DNA from: Granulicella mallensis MP5ACTX8
Lineage (GTDB): Bacteria; Acidobacteriota; Terriglobia; Terriglobales; Acidobacteriaceae
Assembly (NCBI RefSeq): GCF_000178955.2
Contig: NC_016631.1
Span: forward strand, 3,410,001-3,474,000
DNA length: 64,000 nt
Direction: 5' to 3'
Part shown: positions 42,998 to 51,383 of the stretch, piece by piece
How positions within the stretch are numbered: position 1 is the stretch's first letter
How the letters are laid out: every line of letters starts with the position of its first letter
The notes under the pieces: generated by a model
Database searches by the model: none
Told to the model about the DNA's origin: nothing
What the model saw: the letters and a program-made list of their open reading frames with translations, nothing else
Position numbers and translations under genes: made by a program

Positions 42998-43681
42998 ATG
43001 AATACACATATTCGCCATGATCTTGACCTTCTTCACACGAGCCTTCTCACCGGAAAACTACCCCGGAATCTGAGTTGGGCCGACACTGTTGACCTGATTG
43101 GGCAGATAGGCGACGTCAAGCCACATGGAAGCGACGAATTTGTCTTCACCGTGGGAGCACAGCGAGCCTTCTTCAAACATCCGCACACGCACGAACTCGG
43201 TGTCGAAGAAGTCGCGCGATTAAGGAAGTTCCTCCGGGACGCGGGCCCGGCCTTGTCGCCTGTTGAAGCCACGCAACCCTGTCGGATGGTGGTCGTGATC
43301 GATCATCACGCCGCGCATGTGTACCAGGACTTGAACGGAAAAGTCCCGGAAGCTGAGGAGACAGTTCGTCCCTACGACCCATTCGGTTTTCACCATCACC
43401 TGATCCATAAGAAAGAAGCCCACTACAAGGGCGAGCGGGTACCGGAAGAGAAATCGTTTTACGAAGAGGTTGCCAAGGACCTGCTGCCGGCGAATGAGAT
43501 CGTTCTGATTGGACACGGCACCGGCAAGAGTAGCGCAGTCGATCATCTCGTGGAGTACTTGAAAGAGAATCACCACGATATCTCTCGGCATGTCATTGCT
43601 ATTGAAACGGCAGACCTATCCGCTCTAACCCCTCCCGAGATCGAAGCCATCGCAAAGCGTCACATGATTACGGTCGTTTAG
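42998..43681 (+). CDS. Hypothetical protein, possible HicA-like and eRF1-like parts
   Basis: 227 residues. The N-terminal 80 residues (NLSWADTVDLIGQIGDVKPH, then FFKHPHTHELGVEEVARLR) resemble in pattern the HicA-type double-stranded-RNA-binding fold. After a linker there is CRMVVVIDHHAAHVYQDLNG. The C-terminal part has EIVLIGHGTGKSSAVDHLVE and HVIAIETADLSALTPPEIEA, similar in layout to the third domain of release-factor/Pelota-like (baeRF) proteins. Both relations are by eye and not secure. It follows the H+-ATPase by 64 bp. Confidence 0.6.
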   Translation: MNTHIRHDLDLLHTSLLTGKLPRNLSWADTVDLIGQIGDVKPHGSDEFVFTVGAQRAFFKHPHTHELGVEEVARLRKFLRDAGPALSPVEATQPCRMVVVIDHHAAHVYQDLNGKVPEAEETVRPYDPFGFHHHLIHKKEAHYKGERVPEEKSFYEEVAKDLLPANEIVLIGHGTGKSSAVDHLVEYLKENHHDISRHVIAIETADLSALTPPEIEAIAKRHMITVV

Positions 43682-43769
43682 ATCAAGATCGAACGCTTGG
43701 CTGCAGTCCCACCGATATCCATAAGTCTCTGTCGTCCCACGAAAGAAGATACAAACGAAACGGAGAAGT

Positions 43770-44234
43770 ATGCCAATCCTCACCGCTGGAACAACAGCCC
43801 CAGAGTTCCGTCTCCACGTCACCCCGGATCAAAAGCTTTCACTGAGCGAGTTGCGCGGCAAACCCGTTGTGCTCGCGTTTTATCCCGCAGACTGGAGTCC
43901 AGTCTGCGGGGACGAACTCAGCGTGTTCAATGAGATCTTGCCGGAGCTGCTCAAGTACAGTGCCGAGCTTGTCGCCATCTCGGTAGACGGCGCCTGGTGT
44001 CACGATGCCTTTGCCAAGCATAAGCATCTTCACTTCTCGTTGCTCTCTGATTTTGAGCCGAAAGGCGATACGGCCCGCGCTTATGGTTCCTATCGCGAGG
44101 CGGATGGTGTCTGCGAACGCGCTCTCTTTGTTCTCGACAAGAACGGCGTCATCACATGGAGCTACTGCTCACCGGTGGCGGTAAGTCCCGGCGCAGACGG
44201 CATTCTGAAAGCTCTCGAAGCACTACCGAAATAG
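43770..44234 (+). CDS. Peroxiredoxin (AhpC/TSA family)
   Basis: 154 residues. The thioredoxin-fold peroxidase motif is present as AFYPADWSPVCGDEL, with peroxidatic Cys46. A second cysteine (WCHDAF, near 77) and those in DGVCERAL and WSYCSPV could resolve. The catalytic threonine of the usual PxxxT/SxxC motif appears as serine (WSPVC). It should reduce peroxides with a thiol donor. It is 8 bp from the DsbA-like gene, with which it forms a redox pair. Confidence 0.88.
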   Translation: MPILTAGTTAPEFRLHVTPDQKLSLSELRGKPVVLAFYPADWSPVCGDELSVFNEILPELLKYSAELVAISVDGAWCHDAFAKHKHLHFSLLSDFEPKGDTARAYGSYREADGVCERALFVLDKNGVITWSYCSPVAVSPGADGILKALEALPK

Positions 44235-44242
44235 GAGGAAAA

Positions 44243-44779
44243 ATGAGCAAACTATCCATCGGTGTATCGAAGCACGACCACCTCCAAGGCAAACTGAATG
44301 CGGCATGTAGCCTTGTCGAATATGGCGACTATGAGTGCCCGTCATGCGGAGAAGTCCAGCCGACCATCAGAAGCTTACAAGCTCATCTCGGCAACCGGAT
44401 GTCCTTCGTCTTTCGCAATTTTCCCTTGCGGGAGATCCACCCGTGGGCCGAGCCCGCCGCTGAGGTGGCGGAGTTTGCCGGAAGTCAAGGTAAGTTCTGG
44501 GAGATGCACGATCTGCTGTTCGCAAATCAAGAGAGCTTGGACGAGAGTACGTTCCACGCACTCTTGGAGAAACTGGGCTTGACCGATTCGGGCCTACAAC
44601 TCGCGCGATCCAGCGGAACGGCGAAAGAGAGAATCGACGCCGATTTTACTGGAGGTATCCGGAGTGGTGTGAACGGAACGCCGACCTTTTTTCTGAATGG
44701 AGATCGATACGACGGTCCCACAAACTACGAATCTCTGGTTACGCTGATGGAGCAGGTTCTCATCTCGAATGGGGATTAG
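44243..44779 (+). CDS. DsbA-family thiol oxidoreductase
   Basis: 178 residues from MSKLSIGVSKHDH; AGGAGG is 5 bp before the ATG. The redox site is CPSC (Cys32, Cys35) after LVEYGDYE. The cis-proline loop appears as GVNGTPTFFLNG. The helical insert FPLREIHPWAEPAAEVAEFA is typical of DsbA-like proteins (PF13462). There is no signal peptide, so it is probably cytoplasmic, unlike classical DsbA. It overlaps the dehydrogenase gene tail to tail by 4 bp. Confidence 0.87.
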   Translation: MSKLSIGVSKHDHLQGKLNAACSLVEYGDYECPSCGEVQPTIRSLQAHLGNRMSFVFRNFPLREIHPWAEPAAEVAEFAGSQGKFWEMHDLLFANQESLDESTFHALLEKLGLTDSGLQLARSSGTAKERIDADFTGGIRSGVNGTPTFFLNGDRYDGPTNYESLVTLMEQVLISNGD

Positions 44780-45876
44780 GGAACAATCACGATCGATCCA
44801 GATTCGTCTTCGTTCTTCACCGCGATGAGAGCTTTGTGGGCATCTTCCAGCGAGAAGATGGTGACCTCCGGCCGAAACTGGAGTTGTCCTGCCAGCTTGA
44901 GAAAGTCCCGGGCGTCGTCGCGGGTCATGTTCGCCACACTGCGGATCTGTCGTTCACCCCAGAGCAACTTGTCGTAATCGAATGCCGGCATCTGATCCAA
45001 ATGGATCGCGTTGACCGCGACAACCCCGCCCTTCCTAAGACAGCTCAGCGCACTGATCACAACCTTGCCACTGGGAGCAAAGGTAATCGCCCGATCCAAC
45101 AACGCTGGAGGAACGGTATCTTCGTCTCCTACCCAAGTTGCTCCGAGCGACGTGGCGAAGTCGCGGTGTGCCCGCCCCCTCGTGACGACATAGACCTGAC
45201 ACTTCCAAAACTGCAGGATTCGGATGGCTAAAGCTGCAGAACTGCCAAAACCGAAGAGCCCTACCTTTTCACCGGGTATCACTCCGGCGACTCGCAGGCT
45301 CCGGAAACCGATGATACCTGCACACAGCAATGGAGCAACCTGCGCGTTGTCCAACTCGTCGGGCAGTGGATATGCAAAGTCCTCGCGAACCAGTACAAAC
45401 TCCGCGTAACCGCCATTCACTGAATATCCAGTGAAGACGGGATGGTCACAGAGATTCTCCATGTGATTCTGGCAATACCAGCAATCCCCATCGACGCCAC
45501 CCATCCAGGAGACACCCACCCGTGTCCCAAGGGGAAGACGAAGAGTAGCTCCTTCCACAACCTCACCAACAATTTGATGGCCCGGAATGATTTTCGGAGA
45601 GAGGGCAGGCAGATCTCCCTCGATTATATGGAGATCGGTACGGCAGACACCGCAAGCAAGCACGCGGAGAAGGAGGTGCCCTGCCATCAATCTCGGGCGT
45701 GGAACGTCCATGATCTCTACCAATTGAGCAGGGCTCGAACGATTCGAATCGTAGACAGCAGCTTTCAACTCTGACTCCGGTGGTAAGTCTGACTCCATTA
45801 TGGAGGGACTGGGAGCATCCTCGGTGAAAGGATTGAGGATTACTGTGCCGGATTGCTCGCACAAACGGAGACACAA
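44776..45876 (-). CDS. Zinc-dependent alcohol dehydrogenase
   Basis: 366 residues in the full frame. The catalytic-zinc residues lie in ACGVCRTDLHI, GHQIVGEV and later LLCAGIIGFRS; the nucleotide-binding motif is GLFGFGSSAALAI. The structural-zinc lobe reads DGDCWYCQNHMENLC, in which the first of the four usual cysteines is aspartate or absent. The TTG start at 45876 gives an unusual leader; the ATG at 45798 (MESDLPPESELKAAVYD) is more typical. The substrate is not predictable; aldehyde detoxification or fermentation would fit the island. Confidence 0.85.
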   Translation of the reverse strand: MCLRLCEQSGTVILNPFTEDAPSPSIMESDLPPESELKAAVYDSNRSSPAQLVEIMDVPRPRLMAGHLLLRVLACGVCRTDLHIIEGDLPALSPKIIPGHQIVGEVVEGATLRLPLGTRVGVSWMGGVDGDCWYCQNHMENLCDHPVFTGYSVNGGYAEFVLVREDFAYPLPDELDNAQVAPLLCAGIIGFRSLRVAGVIPGEKVGLFGFGSSAALAIRILQFWKCQVYVVTRGRAHRDFATSLGATWVGDEDTVPPALLDRAITFAPSGKVVISALSCLRKGGVVAVNAIHLDQMPAFDYDKLLWGERQIRSVANMTRDDARDFLKLAGQLQFRPEVTIFSLEDAHKALIAVKNEDESGSIVIVP

Positions 45877-46291
45877 GTTCAGCTAACGGTCTAACGAAGG
45901 CATCATGCAACCACTAGGTCGCAGGTTCCGAACAACTTCACGATACATGCATGGGCAAGTGCAACCTGAGACACCGCCATGGTCGCCAAGACAATCAGCG
46001 GTGGGCAATTGCTTCGTGTCCCGTACCCTGAACATGCCCCGTCACAACTGCAAATATCGTTGGAGCGATTCTCACAACGATCATTTTCGGCAAGTATTTT
46101 GAACGACATCGATACAACCTCTATCGACATTCTCATGCCAACAGCGGCGCATGTCTGCACTATCGAAGGCAGAGAGAACAGGAAACACCAAACTATTACC
46201 CAGAGAAGCCACTGCCGAAATTTTGCCCCAGGATGTTCGATAAATGATGGCCTTCTCCCAGGGGGCGTCGACGCGGTTGCGGCCCCTTCAA
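45877..46291. other. Stretch without a convincing gene
   Basis: Frames are open on both strands (for example a 132-codon minus frame with one hydrophobic segment), but none has a ribosome-binding site, a domain or clean composition. It may hold remains of a small membrane-protein gene: minus-strand frames near 46000-46110 show a hydrophobic run, IVVRIAPTIFAVVTGHV. Confidence 0.3.
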
Positions 46292-46573
46292 CTAAGGCCA
46301 ATCGAGCCGGGAAGTTCCCATTGCAACTCCCCTCGATCTGGCTCTCAGTCGCTGCTCCTTCTGAAGTTCGTCCAAACGATGACTCAGGATGTTCCCCCGC
46401 CCCACCAAGGCGTCCTTCGCAGCGAGCAGGCGCTCACGTTCCTCAGCGTCAAGAAGAGACGCAAGTCTCTGTCTCAAGCGAGCGAGCTCAGCGCGTTTTC
46501 CTGCCAGGAGGGCTGCACAGCCCTGAATCTCACCCTTCAGGATTTGATCTCTCGGCCCTGTTTGTATATTCAT
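46292..46573 (-). CDS. Possible small coiled-coil protein
   Basis: 93 residues, mostly one long amphipathic helix (ALLAGKRAELARLRQRLASL; DEERERLLAAKDALVGRG; ILSHRLDELQKEQRLRAR). The composition is protein-like and heptad spacing is visible. The ATG lies inside an AT-rich palindromic site (46565-46598), and no Shine-Dalgarno sequence precedes it. It would be divergent from the gene at 46688. No family is recognised. Confidence 0.4.
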   Translation of the reverse strand: MNIQTGPRDQILKGEIQGCAALLAGKRAELARLRQRLASLLDAEERERLLAAKDALVGRGNILSHRLDELQKEQRLRARSRGVAMGTSRLDWP

Positions 46574-46598
46574 ACATTCTAATATTACTATATATTCA
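46565..46598. promoter_or_regulatory. AT-rich operator-like site 1
   Basis: TATATTCATACATT (46565-46578) and TATATTCA (46591-46598) lie in the divergent gap before the spermidine-synthase-like gene. The first 12 bases recur at 48529 upstream of the ArsR-family gene, and TATATTC is a half of the palindrome at 50210-50231. Confidence 0.5.
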
Positions 46599-46687
46599 GC
46601 GACTGAACGGTGGCTCTACGCCAATCGCTCTCACGCGATCCATCGCTCAGGGATCAACGTACCTTCAGTTCTTAAGCGGGGATAGAT

Positions 46688-47473
46688 TTGGGACAAAGTC
46701 AGTATTGCGATCCACGTTGCAGCGCTTTCGCACTCGAACCAAGAAGAAGATCAACGGTGCCGCCATTCGTCTACGAAGATGCCGGCTTCCTGACCCTGCA
46801 GTTTCAGAGTTGCGTCGTCCAAAGCGAAATGAAAGCGGACGACCCCGGACTGCTTACTCTCTCGTACACACGCACGATGATGGGTTTCTTGCTCCTCAAT
46901 AGCTCCCCCAAGAACATCGCCATGATTGGCTTGGGCGGCGGCTCAATATCTAAGTGGTGCTACAAGGAGTTACCCGCGACCGACATCACGGTGATTGAGA
47001 TAAACCCCGGGGTGATCGCGCTCAGAGAGGTCTTTCACATTCCCCAGGATGGCGATCGTTTTCACCTTGTTTGCGGAGACGGTGCAGATTACGTGGCCGA
47101 AACTTCCGACGAGCCTGAAGTCTTGCTCGTGGACGGCTTCGACTATGACGGACAGCCACCCCAACTTTGCTCTCAGACGTTCTACGACAATTGCTATCGT
47201 GCGCTTGGTCCCAACGGCATACTGGTGGTTAATCTCTGCGGTCTAAACGACCGTGTGCTGCTAGACCGCATCCAGCGCAGCTTTCCAGAACAGGGCATCG
47301 TCGTGGTTCTGCCAGAAGACGGCTCCAACAAGATCGTGTTCGCGACCAAAGGTGATAATCGGTGGCTGCTGGACGAGCCGCTGCTGCACGTTCTGACCCG
47401 CTTCGGAAACCGCACGAAGACGGAACTCTGCGAAGCTGCGAGTTCACACCTGGCTGCTGAGATACGAACGTAG
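46688..47473 (+). CDS. Spermidine-synthase-like methyltransferase-fold protein
   Basis: 261 residues. The Rossmann core has [13 protein letters not shown], the acidic strand end [16 protein letters not shown], and [11 protein letters not shown], as in spermidine synthases. The second catalytic region reads [15 protein letters not shown], where polyamine synthases have a conserved aspartate-rich turn. The N-terminal beta domain is short. Many stand-alone homologues are not proven polyamine enzymes. The TTG start has GGGGAT upstream. It lies 11 bp before the KAS III gene, with which it probably forms an operon. Confidence 0.75.
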   Translation: MGQSQYCDPRCSAFALEPRRRSTVPPFVYEDAGFLTLQFQSCVVQSEMKADDPGLLTLSYTRTMMGFLLLNSSPKNIAMIGLGGGSISKWCYKELPATDITVIEINPGVIALREVFHIPQDGDRFHLVCGDGADYVAETSDEPEVLLVDGFDYDGQPPQLCSQTFYDNCYRALGPNGILVVNLCGLNDRVLLDRIQRSFPEQGIVVVLPEDGSNKIVFATKGDNRWLLDEPLLHVLTRFGNRTKTELCEAASSHLAAEIRT

Positions 47474-47484
47474 TGAGAGGTTCC

Positions 47485-48503
47485 ATGAAACTACAAATAC
47501 AGCCTCGGCTCGCAGTGCGGGCCAAGATCTCTTCTTTGGGAACTTTCGTCCCGCCAGCCGTCATAACGAATGCCGATCTGGAGAAACTTGTAGAGACGAC
47601 GGACGAGTGGATCGTTGAGCGCACCGGCATCCGGGAACGGCATGTAGTGGCTAAGGGGGTTGCGACCAGCGATCTCGCGGCCGAAGCAGCCAAACAATGT
47701 CTCACTCAACGGGGCGTCAACGCCAGTGACGTTGACGCGATCATCGTAGCGACCGTCACCCCGGACATGACGTTCCCATCTACAGCGTGCTTGGTGCAAA
47801 CAAAAATTCCGCGCTACCAAGGCTTGGGGGTTTGATCTCTCTGCCGCCTGCGCAGGATTTATTTACGCACTACAGATGGGCGCCAAGCTGGTGGAGTCAG
47901 GAGCCCACACCAAGGTATTGGTGATAGGCGCCGATGTGATGAGTTCCATTCTGGACTACACAGACAGAGCCACTTGCATCCTTTTCGGCGATGGCGCTGG
48001 GGCGGTATTGCTGGAGCCATGCGCTGAAGGTGAAGTCGGCATGATTGATTTTCTTCATGAAATCGATGGCTCTGGAGGTCAAAGCCTCTACATGCCGGCG
48101 GGGGGATCGTTGCTGCCCACTTCAGAGGAAACGGTCAAGAACCGGCAGCACTTCGTTGTGCAGGACGGCCGGGGCGTCTATAAGTTTGCGGTGCGCAAGA
48201 TGCCGGAAATAGCGACCGCCTTGCTTGCCCGCAACGCGTTAGAGACCAAGGACCTCGACTGCTTCATCCCCCCACCAAGCGAATCGACGCATCATCGAAG
48301 CGGTCGGGGAGCGTCTTGGTCTGGACAAAAAACAGATTGTTGTGAACATCGAAAACTTTGGAAACACAACCGCCGCTACCATCCCTCTTGCTATGGCATC
48401 TGCGCTGAAATCCGGACAACTCGAACGAGGCAACCTTGTTATGCTCGCCTCGGTGGGTGCCGGATTTTCTGCAGGAGCTACGCTGCTTCGCTGGGAAACG
48501 TGA
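47485..48503 (+). pseudogene. 3-oxoacyl-ACP synthase III (FabH-like), two frameshifts
   Basis: The three pieces together make a full KAS III. Piece 1 runs from ATG 47485 (after GAGAGG) to RYQ. An extra base near 47822 shifts the frame, and piece 2 continues [12 protein letters not shown] with the catalytic cysteine. An extra C in a six-C run near 48272 shifts it again. Piece 3 has [16 protein letters not shown] (catalytic His), [12 protein letters not shown] (Asn) and ends LLRWET. All active-site residues are present, so the decay is recent or the changes are sequencing errors. KAS III makes acetoacetyl-ACP or related condensations. Confidence 0.8.
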
Positions 48504-48528
48504 TTTCCGGGACAGGTTTCAGCTTTGA

Positions 48529-48555
48529 TATATTCATACATTGCAATATAGGAAT
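48529..48555. promoter_or_regulatory. AT-rich operator-like site 2
   Basis: TATATTCATACATTGCAATA begins at 48529 and is followed by TAGGAAT. The first 14 bases repeat the site at 46565. It is positioned to control the micro-ORF and ArsR-family gene downstream. Autoregulation by the ArsR-family protein is an inference. Confidence 0.5.
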
Positions 48556-48566
48556 ACACTCAGACC

Positions 48567-48734
48567 ATGGCAAACGCATTAGCAAATCGGCCCAACTTCC
48601 TCGTACGCCTTCTCATGAATGTGGCAAAGTCCTTCGGGATATCGAACGCTGCGGATCGGAAACCGTCACCTGGATCTTGGAGGGAGAAAGAAGCAAACCA
48701 GCGTTGTTCGACAGGTGGTGAGGAGAAGAAGTGA
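48567..48734 (+). CDS. Micro-ORF coupled to the ArsR-family gene
   Basis: 55 codons ([20 protein letters not shown], then KSFGIS and a polar tail). The TGA stop overlaps the GTG start of the next gene (GTGA, 48731-48734), and the AGGAG used by that gene lies inside this frame, a layout typical of translational coupling. The first 25 residues could form an amphipathic helix. No family is recognised. Confidence 0.45.
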   Translation: MANALANRPNFLVRLLMNVAKSFGISNAADRKPSPGSWREKEANQRCSTGGEEKK

Positions 48735-49105
48735 GGCAGACGGTTCGATCGCTGAATGCTAATATTCAAAGACATATGAAGGCATCGAACCCCATTGAGC
48801 TCAGCCTTTTCAAAGCCGAGTTCTTCAAGGCGCTTGCACATCCGATGCGTATCCGTATCGTCGATGAACTCCGCGCCGGCGAAATTGGAGTGAATGATCT
48901 CAGCTCCAGGCTGGAAGTGGAACAAAGCACGCTCTCACAGCAGCTTGCCATTCTCCGCGCTCGCCATATTGTGAACGCCCGCAAAGAAGGCTTGAGCGTT
49001 CTCTACTCGATACGAGACCCGGAGATCTTTCGGCTTCTCGATGTGGCGAAGAAAATCTTTAATAAACACTTGGTCGGTGTTCAGGACATGCTGGCCAATC
49101 TGTAG
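48731..49105 (+). CDS. ArsR/SmtB-family transcriptional regulator
   Basis: 124 residues with the winged-helix pattern: FFKALAHPMRIRIVDELRAG, recognition region DLSSRLEVEQSTLSQQLAIL, then wing VNARKEGLSVLYSI. There is no cysteine in the whole protein, so the ELCVCDL metal site of ArsR is missing and the inducer is probably not a thiol-bound metal. The GTG start has GAGGAG upstream; ATG 48776 is possible. It is the likely binder of the TATATTC sites at 46565, 48529 and 50210. Confidence 0.87.
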   Translation: MRQTVRSLNANIQRHMKASNPIELSLFKAEFFKALAHPMRIRIVDELRAGEIGVNDLSSRLEVEQSTLSQQLAILRARHIVNARKEGLSVLYSIRDPEIFRLLDVAKKIFNKHLVGVQDMLANL

Positions 49106-49143
49106 CGAGTCGCGGCCATTCCGGTTGCCCGCGTGCATGTCCT

Positions 49144-49362
49144 TTGAGTGTGGCTATGATGAATGCCTTTGTCAGTATCGGAATCGGTTGGTTTTTGGGA
49201 TTCGTGTTCGGGGTCGGATGCTCGCTCGTCGTACTGTATGCGATCTATCTCGGCGGATACCGGAAAGCCATAGAAGATTCTCTTCGAGCGCCCCAACCGG
49301 AAAATTACATAAGACTATGGTCCAAAGCGAAGCAATCGCTCGCGTCGCCTGCGGCACGCTGA
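49144..49362 (+). CDS. Small single-helix membrane protein
   Basis: 72 residues. One strong hydrophobic segment (FVSIGIGWFLGFVFGVGCSL) is followed by a basic and polar tail. The TTG at 49144 or the ATG at 49156 may be the start. It lies 38 bp after the ArsR-family gene on the same strand. Function is unknown. Confidence 0.5.
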   Translation: MSVAMMNAFVSIGIGWFLGFVFGVGCSLVVLYAIYLGGYRKAIEDSLRAPQPENYIRLWSKAKQSLASPAAR

Positions 49363-49376
49363 GGTTCTCAGGACAC

Positions 49377-50138
49377 TCACCTGGAGTTCCGCGCTGCCGC
49401 GGCTCTGATATCGTCAATCAGCGGAACGGTCGCCAGGATCACCAGAACCACGGCTAGAAACAGTGTTGCGGAAAAGCCAATGCGCTTGAATCCTATTGCC
49501 CCCACGACGCCGCCCGAGAAAAACAACAAGACGAGAGAAGATAGTAGCCACAGTTTCTTCCTGTCCGCTCTCACCATCGGCTTCGACTCGTCATGGCGCG
49601 AAGCGTTCCAATAGAAGAGTTTGCCGAGCTCTATGCCGATGTCTGTCACCATTCCCGTGACGTGAGTGGTACGAACCTCCGCGTGAGAGAGCTTCGTGAT
49701 GATGGCGTTCTGAAGCCCCATGATGAAACAGAGCAGCATTACACTGGCCGGAACGAAAAGCCATTCATGATGCTCTAGGTTCCCACCCAACAATCCGAAG
49801 GCCACCATGAGCAGCGCTTCAAGCATGAGTGGAAGCGCGTATTCACTGTGCTGCTCTCTCCGGCGGCCCCAGTTGATGAGGATCGCCGAGAACCCCGCGC
49901 CCGCCATGAATGAGACGAGCGCCCCCAGCGCAGTCATCACCAATCCGACATCTCCCAAAGCCAGGTTGTCTGCCATCGCCGACACGATGCCAGACATGTG
50001 CGAGGTGTACTGTTTGACTGCTAGAAACCCTCCGGCATTCGTTGCCCCGGCGATGAACGCGAGATAACGCGCCAACTGTCTGTCGGCAGTCTGCTGTCGA
50101 TGCTTTCCAGTTAGTCCGCGTAAATAGATAATTGGCAT
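49377..50138 (-). CDS. DUF1275 (YoaK-type) membrane protein
   Basis: 253 residues from MPIIYLRGLTGKHRQQTADR, the usual start of this family, with six to seven hydrophobic helices. Diagnostic parts are AFIAGATNAGGFLAVKQYTS, HMSGIVSAMADNLALGD and CFIMGLQNAIITKLSHAEVR with RTTHVTGMVTDIG. Function is unknown. The frame is open upstream to 50285, but that part contains the palindrome at 50210-50231, so the inner ATG is preferred. Confidence 0.85.
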   Translation of the reverse strand: MPIIYLRGLTGKHRQQTADRQLARYLAFIAGATNAGGFLAVKQYTSHMSGIVSAMADNLALGDVGLVMTALGALVSFMAGAGFSAILINWGRRREQHSEYALPLMLEALLMVAFGLLGGNLEHHEWLFVPASVMLLCFIMGLQNAIITKLSHAEVRTTHVTGMVTDIGIELGKLFYWNASRHDESKPMVRADRKKLWLLSSLVLLFFSGGVVGAIGFKRIGFSATLFLAVVLVILATVPLIDDIRAAAARNSR

Positions 50139-50209
50139 AGGCCCGCAAGCGTCCGATTGAAACCACCTGCCGAAAGGATGAGGGAGACCTTCTGGCAGGT
50201 CTCTTTCAT

Positions 50210-50231
50210 TATATTCGTAAAGATGAATATA
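50210..50231 (-). promoter_or_regulatory. AT-rich operator-like site 3 (perfect palindrome)
   Basis: TATATTC (50210-50216) and GAATATA (50225-50231) form a perfect 7-bp inverted repeat with an 8-bp spacer, about 70 bp upstream of the DUF1275 start. It shares the TATATTC half-site with the two other sites in this part of the island. Confidence 0.55.
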
Positions 50232-50289
50232 TAAATTTTCGTACTTGCTGCAGTCTCCCTCGATAGTGTCCGGTCTTGACGCCATCTAA

Positions 50290-50601
50290 CCACCACCATT
50301 CTGCGGCGGCCCGATCAAGCGACCGCGTCAATTCCAAAGAGACTATCTGACAAACGAGCACGGATTTCTCAATTGGTACTTTCTCAACCATGACGCGACA
50401 GCGTACGGCCTCGCCTCTGGTTTCCGCCCGGAATACTTCGCCTATCACGCATGGGCCGAGGCCAACGACTACCTGCACTCCCTGCAGACCCGCAGGAGCA
50501 CCAACTGCTACACCCTTCTCTGGCGCCAACTGCGTCACACGTCTTACCTTCGACGCTTTCTCGATGGCTCTACTCCGGCGACGGCACATGGACCAGCGTG
50601 A
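50290..50601 (+). pseudogene. Remnant of an unidentified gene
   Basis: 103 codons follow a TAA without any start codon. The sequence looks like real protein (RDYLTNEHGFLNWYFLNHDA, then GFRPEYFAYHAWAEANDYLH). Near 50570 another frame continues more naturally (SGDGTWTSVKSINELC), suggesting an added frameshift. No family is recognised. The rest of 50139-51264 shows no gene that I can support. Confidence 0.35.
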
Positions 50602-51264
50602 AGTCCATCAATGAGTTGTGCTTAATTCGGCCGCGATGTCCAGACGAGAATTCAGCATAATCCCAGTTGTCGGTACCCGCAAAGGGATATGTAACACTAA
50701 CCAAAGCCATCTCTGGCTTTGAACCGCCGAATATTTGGGTTCTTAAGCGCCCGAGGTAGCGTGGGTGCGGCAATCTTGAAACTTGGGTCCAAACTTGGAT
50801 CCAATCGCCCCAAATACCAGCTAAAACGGTGTACTACGACGCAACACCGGACTAGAAGAATCAATACGTTATAATATCCGCTTCGGTTTCGGGACCAGGA
50901 GGTCGGAGGGGAGGTTCGAATGTTCTCGCCACGACCATCTAAAGCCCACGTTTTCAACTAGCTAGAACCACGAGGGTTGTGGCTCCAGGCTCGATTTGAC
51001 TTCATTCGGGTCCAATTGCCAATTCTTCGATCCGACCCACTGCATTTCACGAGCCCCATGAGACCGCGTAAATGCGATGCAACCGGGTCACCTCCGAAGA
51101 GGTATCAGCGCAGACAGCGAATCTAACTCTACAAATAGGAGTCAGAACGCCCAAACTTTAAGGTTTCCAATAAGGGATAAAAGGGTACTAAAACCAACGA
51201 TTCCTAGGTACTTCATTCGACGGAATTCGCGGTATTTTCAATGCTTTATGCGAAGGCCCCAAAA

Positions 51265-51312
51265 CTGCAAAACCTTTATGCGTCGGTTCGATCCCGACCC
51301 GCGCCTCCAAAT
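51265..51312 (+). repeat. attR: right attachment site of the genomic island
   Basis: 48 bp identical to 27531-27578: the anticodon loop, T-arm, acceptor 3' strand and CCA of tRNA-Cys plus AAAT. There is no 5' half, so it is not a tRNA gene. It marks the right end of the island of about 23.8 kb. Confidence 0.92.
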
Positions 51313-51383
51313 CTTCTCAACAACTTAGAGCGACTTATCGAAGCTGTTTTTTGCCGGGGCAGCCAATAAGCGAAAAGCTCAGA

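Noticed and set aside
45979-46902. Plus-strand open frame of 307 codons
   Set aside because: It overlaps the spermidine-synthase-like gene in another frame and has no domain; the amino-acid composition is that of a shadow frame.
51265-51312. A second tRNA-Cys gene
   Set aside because: Only the 3' half is present; it is an attachment-site duplicate.
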